64,000 nt of DNA from Poronia punctata. Its lineage: Eukaryota; Ascomycota; Sordariomycetes; Xylariales; Xylariaceae. The DNA lies in assembly GCA_022579005.1 (NCBI GenBank), contig MU401483.1, positions 1 to 64,000 on the forward strand. Reading direction: 5' to 3'. Under the pieces are notes generated by a model. It ran no database searches. It was given only the letters and a program-made list of their open reading frames with translations, and had not been told where the DNA came from. Positions 35,923 to 47,625 of the stretch are shown here, piece by piece; position 1 is the stretch's first letter, and the number at the start of each line of letters is the position of its first letter. The position numbers and the translations under genes were made by a program.

Positions 35923-36950
35923 TTATTCCTCCCCCTTCCCCTTCCCCTTCTTCCCCTTCATACTCTTCCCAGCAGCCTCAACAGCCCCCTCCTCCCAATC
36001 CCTATTCGTATCCCCCACATACTCTTTCAAATATCCCGGAACCTCTTCCACCTTATTATACCCGCTCCCCAAGGGTTCCCCGAACCTATAGCTAACCGGG
36101 ACGACACCGGTCCAGACCCTCCCGCACAATTCCCCGTCTTCCAGATCCCCCTTCTCGTCGCTCGGCATGCCGCTCCTGACTTTCGCGCTCCCCGTCTCGA
36201 CGGCCACGCGCAGGATGGTCGTGCTCTGCATCTCGGCCCCGTTGGGCGGGACGCGGGTATTCCGGTATCTGTCCCGGACGACGGAGTCGGTGATGAGTTG
36301 CATGGCGTAGAGCTTCTCGGATACGTCCGTGACGGGGACGGCGTGGCCGAAGAGGGTGGCGGAGCGGTAGTTGTAGCTGTGGGAATTCGGGGTGAGGGAT
36401 AGGACTAGGCCGTCTATGTGGCTTGCTGATATTGTCAGGGGGAAGCCTTTGTTGTCGGGGTTGTTGTTGTTGTTCCGTGATAGGTTCATGAGACGAGAGG
36501 ATACGTAGCCGTGGAGATATAGATCTAACACGTCTCCTGTGTCGGCGCTTGGTCGGGCGAATGAACCCATCTGGCCTATCATTGGTAAGGTCTGAAGGAG
36601 GATAAGTAAGTGTGTTAGCTGAACGTAGTAAACCTGTGCAGGGGAGAGATGGTATCGAGAAAGGGGGGTGATGTAGGTTATTATTCTTTCATCAACCACG
36701 GGGCACAGACATACCATAGGAAAAGGCGAGTCCGGCACGATAAAAGAGACGTGCAAGATGGGACAAGTGTTGACGATTTGATGTATCGTTTCAAGAGAAT
36801 ACGTAGCTATTTTTTATACCGTCAGCGTATGTAATCCCTCTGGTTCTCTCGATACAACAACACATGAGGGAGTTGGATCTTACCTCGAACATCGTACCGG
36901 TTTACCTTGCTATAAGGTTTCGTGGGATATTGTAGGTCTTCGGTCGGCAT
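35923..36950 (-). CDS. pyridoxamine 5'-phosphate oxidase-like FMN-binding protein
   Basis: Model: complement(join(35923..36591, 36715..36806, 36884..36950)), 275 aa. Introns of 123 and 77 nt rebuild the start MPTEDLQYPTKPYSKVNRYD, then ATYSLETIHQIVNTCPILHV and FPMTLPMIGQMGSFARPSAD. It is a split-barrel flavin-nucleotide-binding protein of the Pyridox_ox_2 type. Typical stretches are LYLHGYVSSRLMNLS, PLTISASHIDGLVLSLTPNS, HSYNYRSATLFGHAVPVTD, EKLYAMQLITDSVV, RVPPNGAEMQSTTILRVAVE and RVWTGVVPVSYRFGEPLGSG. Members bind FMN or related cofactors, but most fungal ones have no demonstrated substrate. The C-terminus is Lys-rich (MKGKKGKGKGEE). Five asparagines from AAC codons sit in the middle. Cytosolic, as no targeting signal is seen. 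Confidence 0.9.
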
Positions 36951-38006
36951 CTTGTCTTGTCTTTTTATGTTTTCTTCTCTCTTCTTGTTGTAATAGGTTC
37001 TTCTTATCTAGTGTCGAGAAAATAGAGGAGAGTTGAAGCACTTGGGGAATAGGTAAGTCAGGCTTCTATACCAATGACTTATATCTCTCTTAAGTACCTA
37101 GACACAGACAAACAGATGAGAGTGAAGGAGGGATGAGCAGGTTATATATGTAGATATATTCAGATCAGCTCCGATATCAAACAAGAAGAAGAGAGAAGAA
37201 AAGTGAGTCACCAAATAAAAACAACCAAAAGGCGTAGATTAACTCAAAATACCCCTATCCACGATCCATTAGACCGAATCCTATATTCTACCCAACCTAC
37301 ACCAACATGTCGAAACACACACGGCCGTGTTCTGAGGGGTCTAACTAATATATCACGACCCTCGTTCGCTCGGCGCCCAAGAAAGCGTTTGTCTAATTGG
37401 CCAAGAGACATTCATCAAACTTCCCCGCCATCAGATGGAAGTGGACGATGCATATGGTGACTGGATAGGCACATGGTAAGGTATGTAGGCTGGACTCTAG
37501 AGGAAGACGCAATAATTCCTAATTAAGCATCTCTATCCGAGCCTAGACGCCATCGACATATTGGCTAGGCTTTACCCGAACAGAACTCCTATGTTGGTAA
37601 CTGAGAACGGTTAAAACGTGTCAAGGAAGAGGTAGACAAGGAAGGCATTTGCGAGAAAAGTCAGTAATCAATCTCTTGGCATAAAGTGAGTAAGTAACAT
37701 TCCGGTAACGCAGTCCAAGTCTAGCAAGTACGGTAGGTATCAAAGGTCAACTACGAGGAGTACGTGTAAGCCCCCCACTTCCACCAGCCACACTTCCACC
37801 ACAACACACCAGCCCCATTCATACCTTTCCGGCAAAGCCAAGGCCAAGCCATTGAATCGATCGCAAACGTGCAACAATAGAAACGGCATGTAGCTATCGT
37901 GCTGTGCTGTGTCGTTTTGAGTTGAAAACGCCTGCGAACCCACGACAACGACCACCCCTATTCTGCCGACGACGACGAGGACGAGAAACCCGAACCGGCC
38001 GGAAGA
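36951..38006. other. divergent intergenic
   Basis: About 1.06 kb between the minus-strand FMN-binding gene and the plus-strand bL33m gene. Frames 37203-37460 (+) and 37740-38141 (-) look like chance; the latter is antisense across the start of bL33m. Confidence 0.5.
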
Positions 38007-38517
38007 ATGGCGAAAAAAGGTACAACATTTCCCTAAGCTTGACCCTTCGAACAAATCGCGAAAGGGAAAAGGTAGATTGTGCATCAACGGAAGAGAACAC
38101 GAGAAGAAAATAAAAAAAAGGACGAGGACAATAATTGCCAATCACTGAAACTAGGCCAACGCAAACCCCGAATAAAAGCTAATCCGTCGGCGACAAAACA
38201 GTCAAGACCCGCATCATCTCGGTGCGCCTGATCTCCATGGCCATGACCGGCTTCTTCTACCAGTTCTCGCGCCCTAGGACGTCAAGGCCCATGAGCATGT
38301 TGAAATATGATCCAGTCGGTACGTACCGTCTTTTCGATTGTTGAACATCCCGAATGGTCCGAACCACGAACAGACGTCTCCCTGCGTCCGGTCCTTGAAC
38401 GACGGAATTGCCGGCTCGCCTTCCTTTCTGGTTGCACCATCCACGCATATATGGGCTAACCAAACTCTAGTCCGGAAAAAGGTCCTATTTCTAGAACAGA
38501 AACGAAAGGGAAGATAG
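38007..38517 (+). CDS. MRPL39: mitochondrial ribosomal protein bL33 (MRPL39)
   Basis: Small structural protein of the mitochondrial large ribosomal subunit. Model: join(38007..38019, 38202..38318, 38471..38517), 58 aa. The first exon is only 13 nt (ATG GCG AAA AAA G) and ends at GTACAA. The 182-nt intron has a CTAAT branch before AAACAG. Exon 2 reads [19 protein letters not shown], then [20 protein letters not shown]. Exon 3, after GTACGT to CTCTAG, reads [15 protein letters not shown]. The pattern (lysine-rich start, [19 protein letters not shown]-x-KKVLFLE) is that of fungal bL33m. It is too fragmented to be seen as one open frame. Confidence 0.9.
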
Positions 38518-39120
38518 ACGCACACGCACAAACGCATACCTGTACATCATATTCCGATACACCTAGGAATTGTTAGCTGCGGATCGGTTGCTACGAACTT
38601 TACGCTCTGCCTAATTCCTAGTTGGAGAGCCTTCACAGAAAAATGTATTGTCTCTTACCTGATAATATGGGGGCATCAGGAGAGACACCTAAAACGACCA
38701 TCATGTACATATACTTGTACTATTAGACAGCCAGTCCTCACGACCCTCGGACGAAATACACCGGCTGACACAGCACTACCAAAAAAAAAAAAAGGACAAA
38801 CTTTTGCTAGGAATACAGGTCTAGTTCCCCTTTAGCAATTAGGTGGCTACCTTGGTCCTCTTCATAGGCCCTAGAAACGATTATTTGTTCATAGAGAGGA
38901 GATCCCTCATTCTCAGAGTAGATTGGGCTGACATCTCCATCCCTCAATATTGAACGACATCGAGCAAAATCCAGCCAGTTGATTTCCCGAGGTATTTGGC
39001 GATCCATGAATTATAATGTACCTCGCCCCAAGCATCATGACTCGCCGTCTCTCAACAGGCTCAATATTGCTACACAACACGTAGCAAGGTCTTCGCAAGA
39101 AGAGCCATAGCGATGATAGA
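38518..39120. other. convergent intergenic
   Basis: Spacer between bL33m and the convergent coiled-coil gene, with a poly-A run near 38780. It probably holds both 3' UTRs. No ORF is supported. Confidence 0.5.
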
Positions 39121-42100
39121 TCAAATGCCAGACTCGGGGACGTCTTCGACTCTACCGTCGACGACTGGCACTGACGACGACGACGGCTCCGGGCGTAGGT
39201 TCCACTGGGACTCGGGGGCACGTAACCTGCGAGGGTCCGAATTTCCGTAGGTGACCACTGGACGCTGCCGTCGACGAAATGTGCCATCTGCTGGTTGCAT
39301 AGTATGAACCTGTGCATGTGCAGGTTGTTTCACTTCAAGATTCTCCGGAGCATTACCATGGAAATATGCCGACATAGATCGGCACAACTTGTTTCCCCTG
39401 CGAGGGCCCGCGCCATTCCCAGACGCGTGTCGATTGGTCTCTGCACCATCCCGCTCTTTCGTTTCTGTCCCAGGAGTAGCCTCCACAGGTATCGACTCTC
39501 TCTGAATAAAGTCGAGGTTGTTTTTGTCGCCGTTCTCAACATCTACCGGGGTCCCCATAACCGGCCGATTGTATGCGGTATGCGACAGCACCCCGGGTCT
39601 CGCAGTACGATTGATGATACGACGCTTGGATGGCGTCGGAAGTTGCAGGGGGGTGCTCGCGGGCCGCTTGCGTTCTTGCTGTCCTATCTCCAACTCCTCA
39701 GCCAAAGCAACAGCAGGCTTCATGATGCCTTTTGGCGCAACGGCATGTCTTCGATTAAGGCGTTCCTGTGCCACCGTCACCGCCACCATAGTTGCATCCA
39801 TGCCGTCATCGCTCACGGGTGTCTGTATCTTTACACGACGAATATTATCCGGGTGCATGGCTGTCCCGTCATCGGCTTCCTGGCCTGCGCCGTCATCTCT
39901 TCCGATTTCTAATCCGAAGCCGTTTGTTGCTGCCAGAATATCCGACGCCAAGGCCTCATTCTCCGCCGTGTGCCACTTCCATGTAGCCTGGAGGTTATTC
40001 CATACCTCAAAGTACCCCTTCAACTTACTGCCGTCCTCCGAAGTTCTTTGTAAATCTTCTGCTAGTTTTTCTACCGTCTTTCGTAGAGGTGAGTTGGTAT
40101 TGGCTCTACAACTCGCCTCCATCTCAGCCTGAAGTTCGACTATGGACTTTTCTGCTGCCCTAAGCTCTGCTGAGAGATGCCCCGCCTTCCCCTCGGCTAC
40201 CGCCAGCCTTTCACGCATCTCTCCTATTTCGTTCGCTGTGCGCTGTCCCGCCTCCTTTTCGGCCCTCTGCTGAGCCTGCTCAAGGTCTTGTCGAAGTCGA
40301 TCGCGCTCAGCTACTACATCTTGCAAGCTCTTCTCGATAAGCTTATATTTCGTATGTGCCTTTGCGCAGGCGAAAGCCACTGCTTTCCCTATTTCTTCTT
40401 CACGTTGTTCTTCGTTGGTGGTCATTGTCTTCATGTGCTGTTCCCGCTCGAGGATCAGTTGGCGCTTGTGATTTTCGAGCTGCTCTTCCTGGACTTTCAG
40501 ATCTTTACGAGCTTCTTCGAGCCTGGTTCCTAAATCTCGGATATGTGTTGCCTTCTCGCGAAGTGAATTCTGAAACGTCTGCTTATCCTTTTCCAAGGCT
40601 GCAACTTGCTTGCTGGAGTCTGCCATTGTCTTGGTAGTGGTTTCTAGAACAGCAAGCTCCCGCTGTAGACGCTCATGTTCTTGCGTCTGCAATTCTGATT
40701 CGCTATGCATGGTGTCGAGTTGCTCCCTAAGGCGATCAACTTCATGGTGTAAAGCCTGGCGCTCAAACTCCGCTTTGCTCATTTTCTCTTGCCAATCCGC
40801 ATCCCGTTTATCATTCTGCAGTTTCAGCTGCTTAGTGAGGTCGTTGTAAAGGTCACGAATGGCTGCAATGTCCGTTTTAAGGTTTTCCGTGGCCTGAGCA
40901 GACAGTTGCCGCTCCGATTCCGCATGCTTTTGGAACTGTGTAAGAGCCCTGGCCCCGCGTCCGTTAGCAAAGCGACCCAATGAATGCAGTTCGGCTCGCT
41001 TACGCTTTGATTGCTTCATCTTGCTGGGCTCTCAAAACATCGACCGACTCTGATAATGATGCTTTGGTTTGAGCATCTTTCATCAAGTCGAGCATCAGTT
41101 GAATCCTGTGACCTTGTTTAGTATCATCTTCAGGGATCTGCCCTCCTTACTTACTTCGCATCCTGCTGGCCAATGCATTGCTCCATGCCTTGCATTTCTG
41201 TGCCCACTTGATGACTTTGCTCTAGAAGCTGATTGTTTTTCTCATTAAGGGACTCGATCGCATCCTTATTCATATTCTGGGATTCGGACAGCTCCAGACG
41301 AAGCTGTTGAGAATGCTCCTTTTCGCGGTGTACTTCTTTTTCGCGCTCCTCCAACCGTACCTTCAACGCCTCACGATCATCGTGTACTACGGGATGTTAG
41401 CTCAAGTAATGTCAGAAACTCCTCATACTTGCATTGTTTTATCTCATGCTCAACCTCCAGCTTGACTTCTGTCACTCTTTGTTGAATGTCCCTCCTTGCT
41501 TTGGCTGTGGCCGACATGGCTTCATCAAGGGTCCGTCGAAAATCACGGCCCTCTTCTTTTGCTTCGTCAATCAACACTCTGTACCTAGATGTGAAGTGTC
41601 TAAAGATCTCTTGCTGTTCCGTAGTAGCAGCATTGAGTCGTTCCCTGTACTCCTTCATTCTCGCTTTCAGGTCTTTGCGTCTTTCCAATTCAGCCAAGGC
41701 AGCCTGTTGTGCATGCTGCAGGGCATGATCTTGCTCCTCCTTTGCTGCCTCGAGCCTCATGATAGTCTCACGCTGTTCTTGAAGTTCAGCAATGTAAGTC
41801 CTTAACTTATCATTCTGGTCGGCGATCTGTTTTTCCATGGCTACCCTTTTCAATCGCCAATGCTCGTTGACGCGAGACTCAAACATGACCATGTCATTGT
41901 ATGACCGAGCAAAAGTGCTCTTATAAGCCTTAATTTCACCCGTCGTCGGCGTCGGCGGTACGCTTTCTTCTCTCGAAGTATACTTGGGGTGTCGACGCTT
42001 AGATACGTTCGAACTCCTGGATACAGGCCGTAAGGATGCTCTGTTGGGCTTTTCCGACTTATTTGTAACTGGGTGAGCCCTGATGGCAGCTACTGGCTGG

Positions 42101-43101
42101 TCTCTCTGCGGATTCTTGCCCACAATGCTACTTTTAAGGAACGGCGGTGGTTTGTGAGTGATGTGGTTATCGGAATGTTGCTGCCGACGCTTCCCTACTT
42201 CCCCTCTAGTCTCGTTTTCTTTATCCATCGTACGCATTACTGACGCCTCGTTCTTTTGGTGCGATGATCTTTCCCCTCCACACTTGAGTTTTAACGATGG
42301 TTCTCGTTGGCTTTGGCGGTTCATGGGAGACGACTGGATGAGAGCCTTTCGCTGAATATCCGCAAAGGCTTTCGGGAGTTTATGCTTCCCTAGTTGGGCA
42401 AGTGATTGTTTCGTAGGAGTCGATGACGGAATGCGGTGAGAAGAACCTTGAATAGATGACTTCGGTAATGAAACATTCCTGGCCACATTGTGATCTTGTT
42501 TCTTGACCGGACTGTCTTTTGGTGCAGGGGAACCTTTGAACGATGAAATGCTCAGAACTTCGATGTTACCGCATTCTTTCCTCTCTGGGCTAACGGCTGC
42601 TTCAGTTTCAGATACCCGCTCTCCACGTACGCCATGTGGACGGTTCAAAACATCATCGAGGGCGGCGTGGTTGGATTGACAAGGAATGTCACCGGACATC
42701 GTATTGGAATCACACCCCGGAAGGCCTAGGGTAACCGGTCTATCTCGGGGCACCTGCGGTCTCGAGTGAGCGGACGGGGCCTGAAAAGCCGGTGGTTTTC
42801 CATATTGAAATGACGCGATAAGGTCTTCTGCTGTTTCGAATCTTGGACGGCCTATCAAAGGCGCCGAGGGCTCCTGTGGACATGGCCGCACCAGATCGAT
42901 CTCGTCTTGTTCTCCGCTGATACTGCCATTCGCATCGTCGTGCTTTTGCCAATCGATAAATAACGACTGAGATTCCTGTGTCTCTTCCAGAGGAGGCAGA
43001 AGGTTTGCTTCGAGCGTAGCAGTAGCCTGCGAGTCAATTGAGTAATCGATGGCTTTGAACGTATGAAACCTAGCACGGGTGCCACTGGATCGTTCCTCCA
43101 T
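39121..43101 (-). CDS. large coiled-coil protein, function unknown
   Basis: Model: complement(join(39121..40948, 41004..41105, 41155..41386, 41433..43101)), 1276 aa. The first intron (46 nt) is of the GC-AG class: GCAAGT donor, GCTAAC branch, CCGTAG acceptor; only this choice keeps phase and gives HEIKQLHDDREALKVRLEER. The other introns are 49 and 55 nt. Residues about 1-380 are disordered and Ser/Pro-rich with basic patches (SNVSKRRHPKYTSREESVPP). From about 390 to 900 a near-continuous coiled coil follows (MVMFESRVNEHWRLKRVAME, QEQRETIMRLEAAKEEQDHA, ERLQRELAVLETTTKTMADS, KSIVELQAEMEA). The C-terminal part is again disordered and basic (PTPSKRRIINRTARPG). The layout fits a nuclear scaffold, spindle-pole or meiotic-axis protein, but no specific family is recognised. 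Confidence 0.82.
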
Positions 43102-43963
43102 ATTGTCTAGGATGTAGAAATCCTATATTTGGGTAAACTGGTGGATTCAAGTGGAAGTCGAAAGGGTGAACGTCACTGATAATTCACTGGCTGGGCGGTC
43201 TCGGGATATGTCCAGCCCCTGGGTTAAAAAGGGGTAAGCAGGATAAATAAGCGAGCACCAGATCTCCTGTTACCTATCTCGCGATGGACAGGTACGATAC
43301 CTTTCTACAGAGCTCTGTGGCTTTCTCGGCCTCTACGTCAATGAATATGGTCGTCAAGTTGGAAAGAGTAAGGTAGGTACCTTGAAACAGAATGGACAGA
43401 TCTAGACAACCTGTAGGCTTACTCTGTTATGTCAAGAATGAATATTGGCCTTTTGAGTACTCCTTTAGCATTATGGAACTTGGAAGGGAGTCTGAGGCTA
43501 TTTCTGTTGCTAAAAGTCTACCGCGTGCGAGTCTTCTATAATGGAAACCGCGACTATAAGGGGGCGCGACTGTCTTGTGGACGTAACGCCACCCGGCCCA
43601 GGTAGGCACTGCCGTCATGATATCTTCGGTCGGCCCTTCCTCCGTGTATGTTGAGCGGCTCGAGGAAGCAAAACTTACCTTTCTTCTTGGCTTGTTTATA
43701 CTGCCATTTCCTTAGGTATACACCAGACAAATCCGTGGCAATGAAGGAATACCCCATAAATCCCAAGCATGTAACAACACTTACCTTATGTACCTATCTC
43801 TCTTGCTCATGCTCCCTCCTTTATCTAGTCCCATTGCCCGCAAAAAAATAAAACAATAGAGGACCCGAACCTGCTTTCCGGCATAAATGATGAGGTGTAC
43901 GGTGTTGAGCCGGGCAGTAAAATCAAGACCAAAAGCAAAAAATATTCATTCGAAGAACTGATT
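43102..43963. other. intergenic, coiled-coil gene upstream region
   Basis: About 0.86 kb with no supported gene. The first few hundred bases should be the promoter of the minus-strand coiled-coil gene. Frames 43554-43766 (-) and 43648-43851 (+) overlap each other antiparallel and have no features. Confidence 0.5.
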
Positions 43964-44064
43964 GCTCAGTATGAGGGTCGAACTCATGACCTTCGCATTA
44001 CCAATGTTATACATTTTACCGTATAATATTAGTACGACGCTCTAACCAACTGAGCTAACCGAGC
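43964..44064 (-). tRNA. tRNA-Ile(AAU) with 28-nt intron
   Basis: On the minus strand the gene folds into a full cloverleaf. The acceptor stem is GCTCGGT/ACTGAGC, the D-arm GCTC-AGTTGGTTA-GAGC, and the anticodon stem TCGTA/TGCGA with loop CTAAT-A...A (anticodon AAT, read AAU). The T-arm is ATGAG-TTCGACC-CTCAT. A 28-nt intron sits in the canonical place one base after the anticodon. A-to-I editing at position 34 would allow reading of AUU, AUC and AUA. Mature length is 73 nt before CCA. A second copy lies 0.55 kb away with an identical mature sequence but a different intron. Confidence 0.93.
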
Positions 44065-44615
44065 TGGGATATATTGATTGCAGTGCCTGGGCAGCCTATA
44101 ATGCGCGTTCAGCTGGATTTTGGATGCGATTGCCAAATCTCATCGCTGTCCAAGAGTTTTCAAAAGATTTAAGTTGAGGTCACAATATGTGGCAATTTTA
44201 GGCTTAAGAGATTTTTCTAGTTATATCCGGTCTGTCTTTATCCTGGAGTGCCTGGTGAACTTTTCTAGTCTACCCGAAGAGGTGGTTGGCTAACTCGCCG
44301 GCGGCCGTAGGTAGTCCTAGACATCGTCTACGATTAAAGGAGGTACTCGGTTGGTAAAGTTCCACGGTATAGAATGCCGACCTACCTATACAATTTGCGA
44401 TTTACTGCAGCTATAAATTGTTTATTCATTTGGCCACACAGAAGGCAAGCCATGGATGCGTAGATATTACCCTGCTAAAAGCGGAGAACAACATCATGCC
44501 GCCGTCGACCCCTCACATTTCGCAATCCGGGAAACAAAATCAGCAAAAAAGAAGACCACCACCCACTTACGCTATGGGGGTAGGAAGGAAATAAGGCCAA
44601 AAAGTAGAAGTTGAT
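44065..44615. other. spacer between two tRNA-Ile genes
   Basis: About 0.55 kb without coding support. Flanks outside the two tRNA genes do not look alike, so the pair does not appear to be a recent simple tandem duplication. Confidence 0.5.
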
Positions 44616-44711
44616 GCTCAGTATGAGGGTCGAACTCATGACCTTCGCATTACCGATATTATACAGGATATAATATTAGTACGACGCTCTAACCAACTGA
44701 GCTAACCGAGC
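44616..44711 (-). tRNA. tRNA-Ile(AAU) with 23-nt intron
   Basis: Same cloverleaf as the neighbour at 43964-44064: GCTCGGT/ACTGAGC acceptor stem, TCGTA/TGCGA anticodon stem, AAT anticodon, TTCGACC T-loop. The mature 73 nt appear identical. The intron after position 37 is 23 nt instead of 28 and differs in its middle, while its first bases (TTATA) and last bases (CGGTA against TGGTA) match closely, as expected where pairing with the anticodon region is needed. Confidence 0.93.
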
Positions 44712-46935
44712 TCGATGTCTTGAAGTGCTCTTGAGAGGGTTTAGTATTCTGGCGAGGGCGGAAAATCTACGATTGTGGGTCTCCGAATGACTCGGTGTCC
44801 GGACCATAATATCAGGCCATCGGTGCCACCGTGCCAGTGTGTAGGCAGGCGGAACTTGACAATTGTGGGTTACTCGTACGGAGAGCAACACAATAAGGTA
44901 GGGTCGACGGTGCATCGTGAACCGGATCGTTCGTGGTGAGACTGTAGATGAGCATGGCGGCTGGGAGCGTGGCTTGGATCGTCAAGAAAATTGTTGGATG
45001 GTTATAGGAGACTTGTTTGTGTGATTAACCTGTCTATTGTCGCCATTTCCGTCAATTCATTAGCTGCGCAGTGCGTAGAGTTGTGACCAGCTTAATCTAG
45101 ATGCATTTGGCTTTTAGTATAGATGGATGGAGTTGTCGTCATCGCTACCATCTCAACGGGCGCCTAACATAGGGGCCACCGTGTATTTCATCAAAGCCTC
45201 CTAGTTCAGTTCCCGAAATCAGAGTTTATATTGCCTGCCAACAAGTCTTGGGGTTCCTGAGACGGCAATGCGCTGCAAAGCAAATAAGAAAGCCAGAGAT
45301 AGGCTAGGCTTAGAAAGCCCCGGCAGTAATATAAGCAAATCACTGGTACTTTCGAGACACTAGGATTGTTCTTGGAATTCTCCAGTCTAGAACCGGGATA
45401 TCATGTAAACAAACGAAAATTTCCACATATATGCACGAGTGTATACTGCGAGATACGGTTACATTAACCCGTAGGAATAATGGTACCTATCCCGTACAGC
45501 CCACGCCTCACAATGAAGCGCCCACTGCGAAACCACAGCACCCTCGGAAACAGAAAATGCAGCCACAGCCACAGCATACTCGAAAATCAATACTACTGTT
45601 CCAGATATTTATAGAATCGAAAACATCGCACAACCTAAAACACAGAGAGATATATACGCACGTACACAAGAAATAGGGGGACCAAGCGCGGGTTGGTGCT
45701 GCCCTGCGCTTATCTGTCTGATACGTCTATCTCTAACATACGGATTAAACAGTCTCCTGCATAACGCTTCACTCGGTGCGACAAGTTGAACTGTCTACGG
45801 TATTTTTTAAGTATTCATTTGGGCATATGAATGAGGATATTGTACGCAGCGGCAGATGGCGCACTTTGCGTCTTGGTGGGAGAGACCGCAGGTTGCTTTG
45901 TGGGTGATGTTGGAAAGAGGCGTCCAAAGAGGCGTCCTAACAAGTAAGATGGGAAAATGAAGATTAAAATCTTACGATAATAACTTGATAGAGAGCTTTG
46001 CTTTACAAGCTGCAACAAATCAACCTGACTGTTGCTGTAGAATCTCCCAACTTCTGGGATATAATTACCTAATCTGGACCTAACCTAACCTGGTGAACTG
46101 CCGCATAACCCAGTCCTTGTCTAATATTCTTCAACAATCAAGAGGTCTTCTGGCAACTCGGATCCAGTTAACCTTAACAAGATGAGTGACATACGACTAA
46201 CCTAGATATTCCACCACACCAGTAACAACTCGGGCAAGAACCCAATCCCCCGTGCCCCCATCCCGTCGGTGATCACCTCAAGTTGTGACGGGACGGAATT
46301 TAGGTGAGGTAGGGGTGTGCTTAAGTGGCGGCCAAGACAGCAACTCTCCAATCACAGAATCCTGATTGGGCGCAGATCGTGGAGCCGCCGTTAGTCGGGC
46401 GCTTCGGGAGTCACCACGACCAATGAGATCGGGGAAGATGAAAATAAAAGCTGGTCGCCATCACGTCTAGTTTCAGAAGTCCCGGTACCTGCAGACCCAA
46501 TAGGGACGCATGAGATATCCCTGTCAGGGTCTTGGGGCGGGACAAAGCTCTATCGCAACCTTTTGGACATTGGAACGTCGAGCTACATCGAATATCAAGT
46601 CTGGTATTCCCCCCGATACGCTTTTCACCATGTACATTCTGTCACATTTTTTTTTTCACTTTCGCAAATGGCGGTCTTGAGTGCTTGAAGTCTGTTTTCT
46701 ATTATTTTTACCCCGCTGTGAATCATCCCCTGATAAGAAAAGAGTCGGCCGTGTTCGTGAATTGGTAGCGTCCAGTTCAGTCCAGACCAGTTTTTATCCT
46801 TTTCTCTCTTCCTCTTTTCCAGATCTCCGCTGCGATTCCGGTCCCGTGAGGCACCGCATTCTACCATCAGTCGTGTTACCGCGGCCAACGAATTCATTAG
46901 ACAATACAGGTTACGCTGGCCCGTAACTATCCGTC
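44712..46935. other. intergenic, about 2.2 kb
   Basis: No supported gene. The 81-codon frame 45431-45676 (+) begins with ATG but is low-complexity and featureless. The segment 46240-46470 is GC-richer. The right end is the promoter of the small membrane protein gene. Confidence 0.5.
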
Positions 46936-47449
46936 ATGGCAGACACGGGCGATTTTCCTCTACCTGGTGACCCATACGGCGGCAGTACAGGAGGTGTCGA
47001 TGATAATGCCGGCGCCGCCGGCTCGAGCCCCGGAGCTGTTCAGCTATCTCATGGCGCCCTTATTGCTATAATTGTTGTAGTGGCAGTTGTGGTGGTTGGA
47101 GGTAGTAAGTAACTCCTCAAATCAACCTGTTATATACTTCCGTGGCGCTGACTATAAAGCAGTCTCAACTGCTGTGCTCTTCTTCCTAGCCAAGAAAAGG
47201 GAGTGGAAGGTCCGCGAGAAAGTCAGAAGATCGGCGCGGAAAGTGGTTACGGCATTAACGCCCCGTCGATCCGAATTCCCCAAATCAGTCAAGCAGTCAT
47301 CAGGAAGGTCATCCCGGGGTCGTGTCCGCTTGGACGACGTCCCCCCGACGCCTAGGCTCCGACCGGAAGATGTAGAGAAAGGGCTCGCCAAGCCGAATGT
47401 CAGGCAGAGCCCCGAAGGACGGGCTACGAAGTGGCCGAGGAAGAAGTAG
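46936..47449 (+). CDS. small single-pass membrane protein, function unknown
   Basis: Model: join(46936..47104, 47163..47449), 151 aa, one 58-nt intron (GTAAGT to AAGCAG) interrupting the transmembrane region. The N-terminal 40 residues are Gly/Asp/Pro-rich and uncharged to acidic (MADTGDFPLPGDPYGGSTGG). They precede one long hydrophobic helix (ALIAIIVVVAVVVVGGISTA, then VLFFLA). A strongly basic cytosolic tail follows at once (KKREWKVREKVRRSARKVV, LTPRRSEFPKSVKQSSGRSS). The charge distribution predicts the N-terminus outside and the tail inside. Fungal proteins of this layout are common and uncharacterised. It converges on ENP2 about 180 nt downstream. Confidence 0.8.
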
Positions 47450-47625
47450 GCCAACCGGTTGCATTATCGTTTATACGAGAGTAATACGTCCCGGACGCAT
47501 GTTAGGCTTTGGTGGACAACGAGCGTTGGAGTCGGAGTTCGGTTCTGGTGGGACTCGTTGGAAGGATAGAGCAGGCATTTGTCCTCGTAATGATATTGTT
47601 GTATTTTTTAACGGATTGGCCGGTT

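Noticed and set aside
37740..38141. 133-codon minus-strand open frame
   Set aside because: Antisense across the bL33m promoter and first exon; valine/glycine runs derive from GAC/GTC repeats.
45431..45676. 81-codon ATG frame
   Set aside because: Low-complexity Gln/His/Pro/Lys-rich sequence without promoter, splice or homology support.
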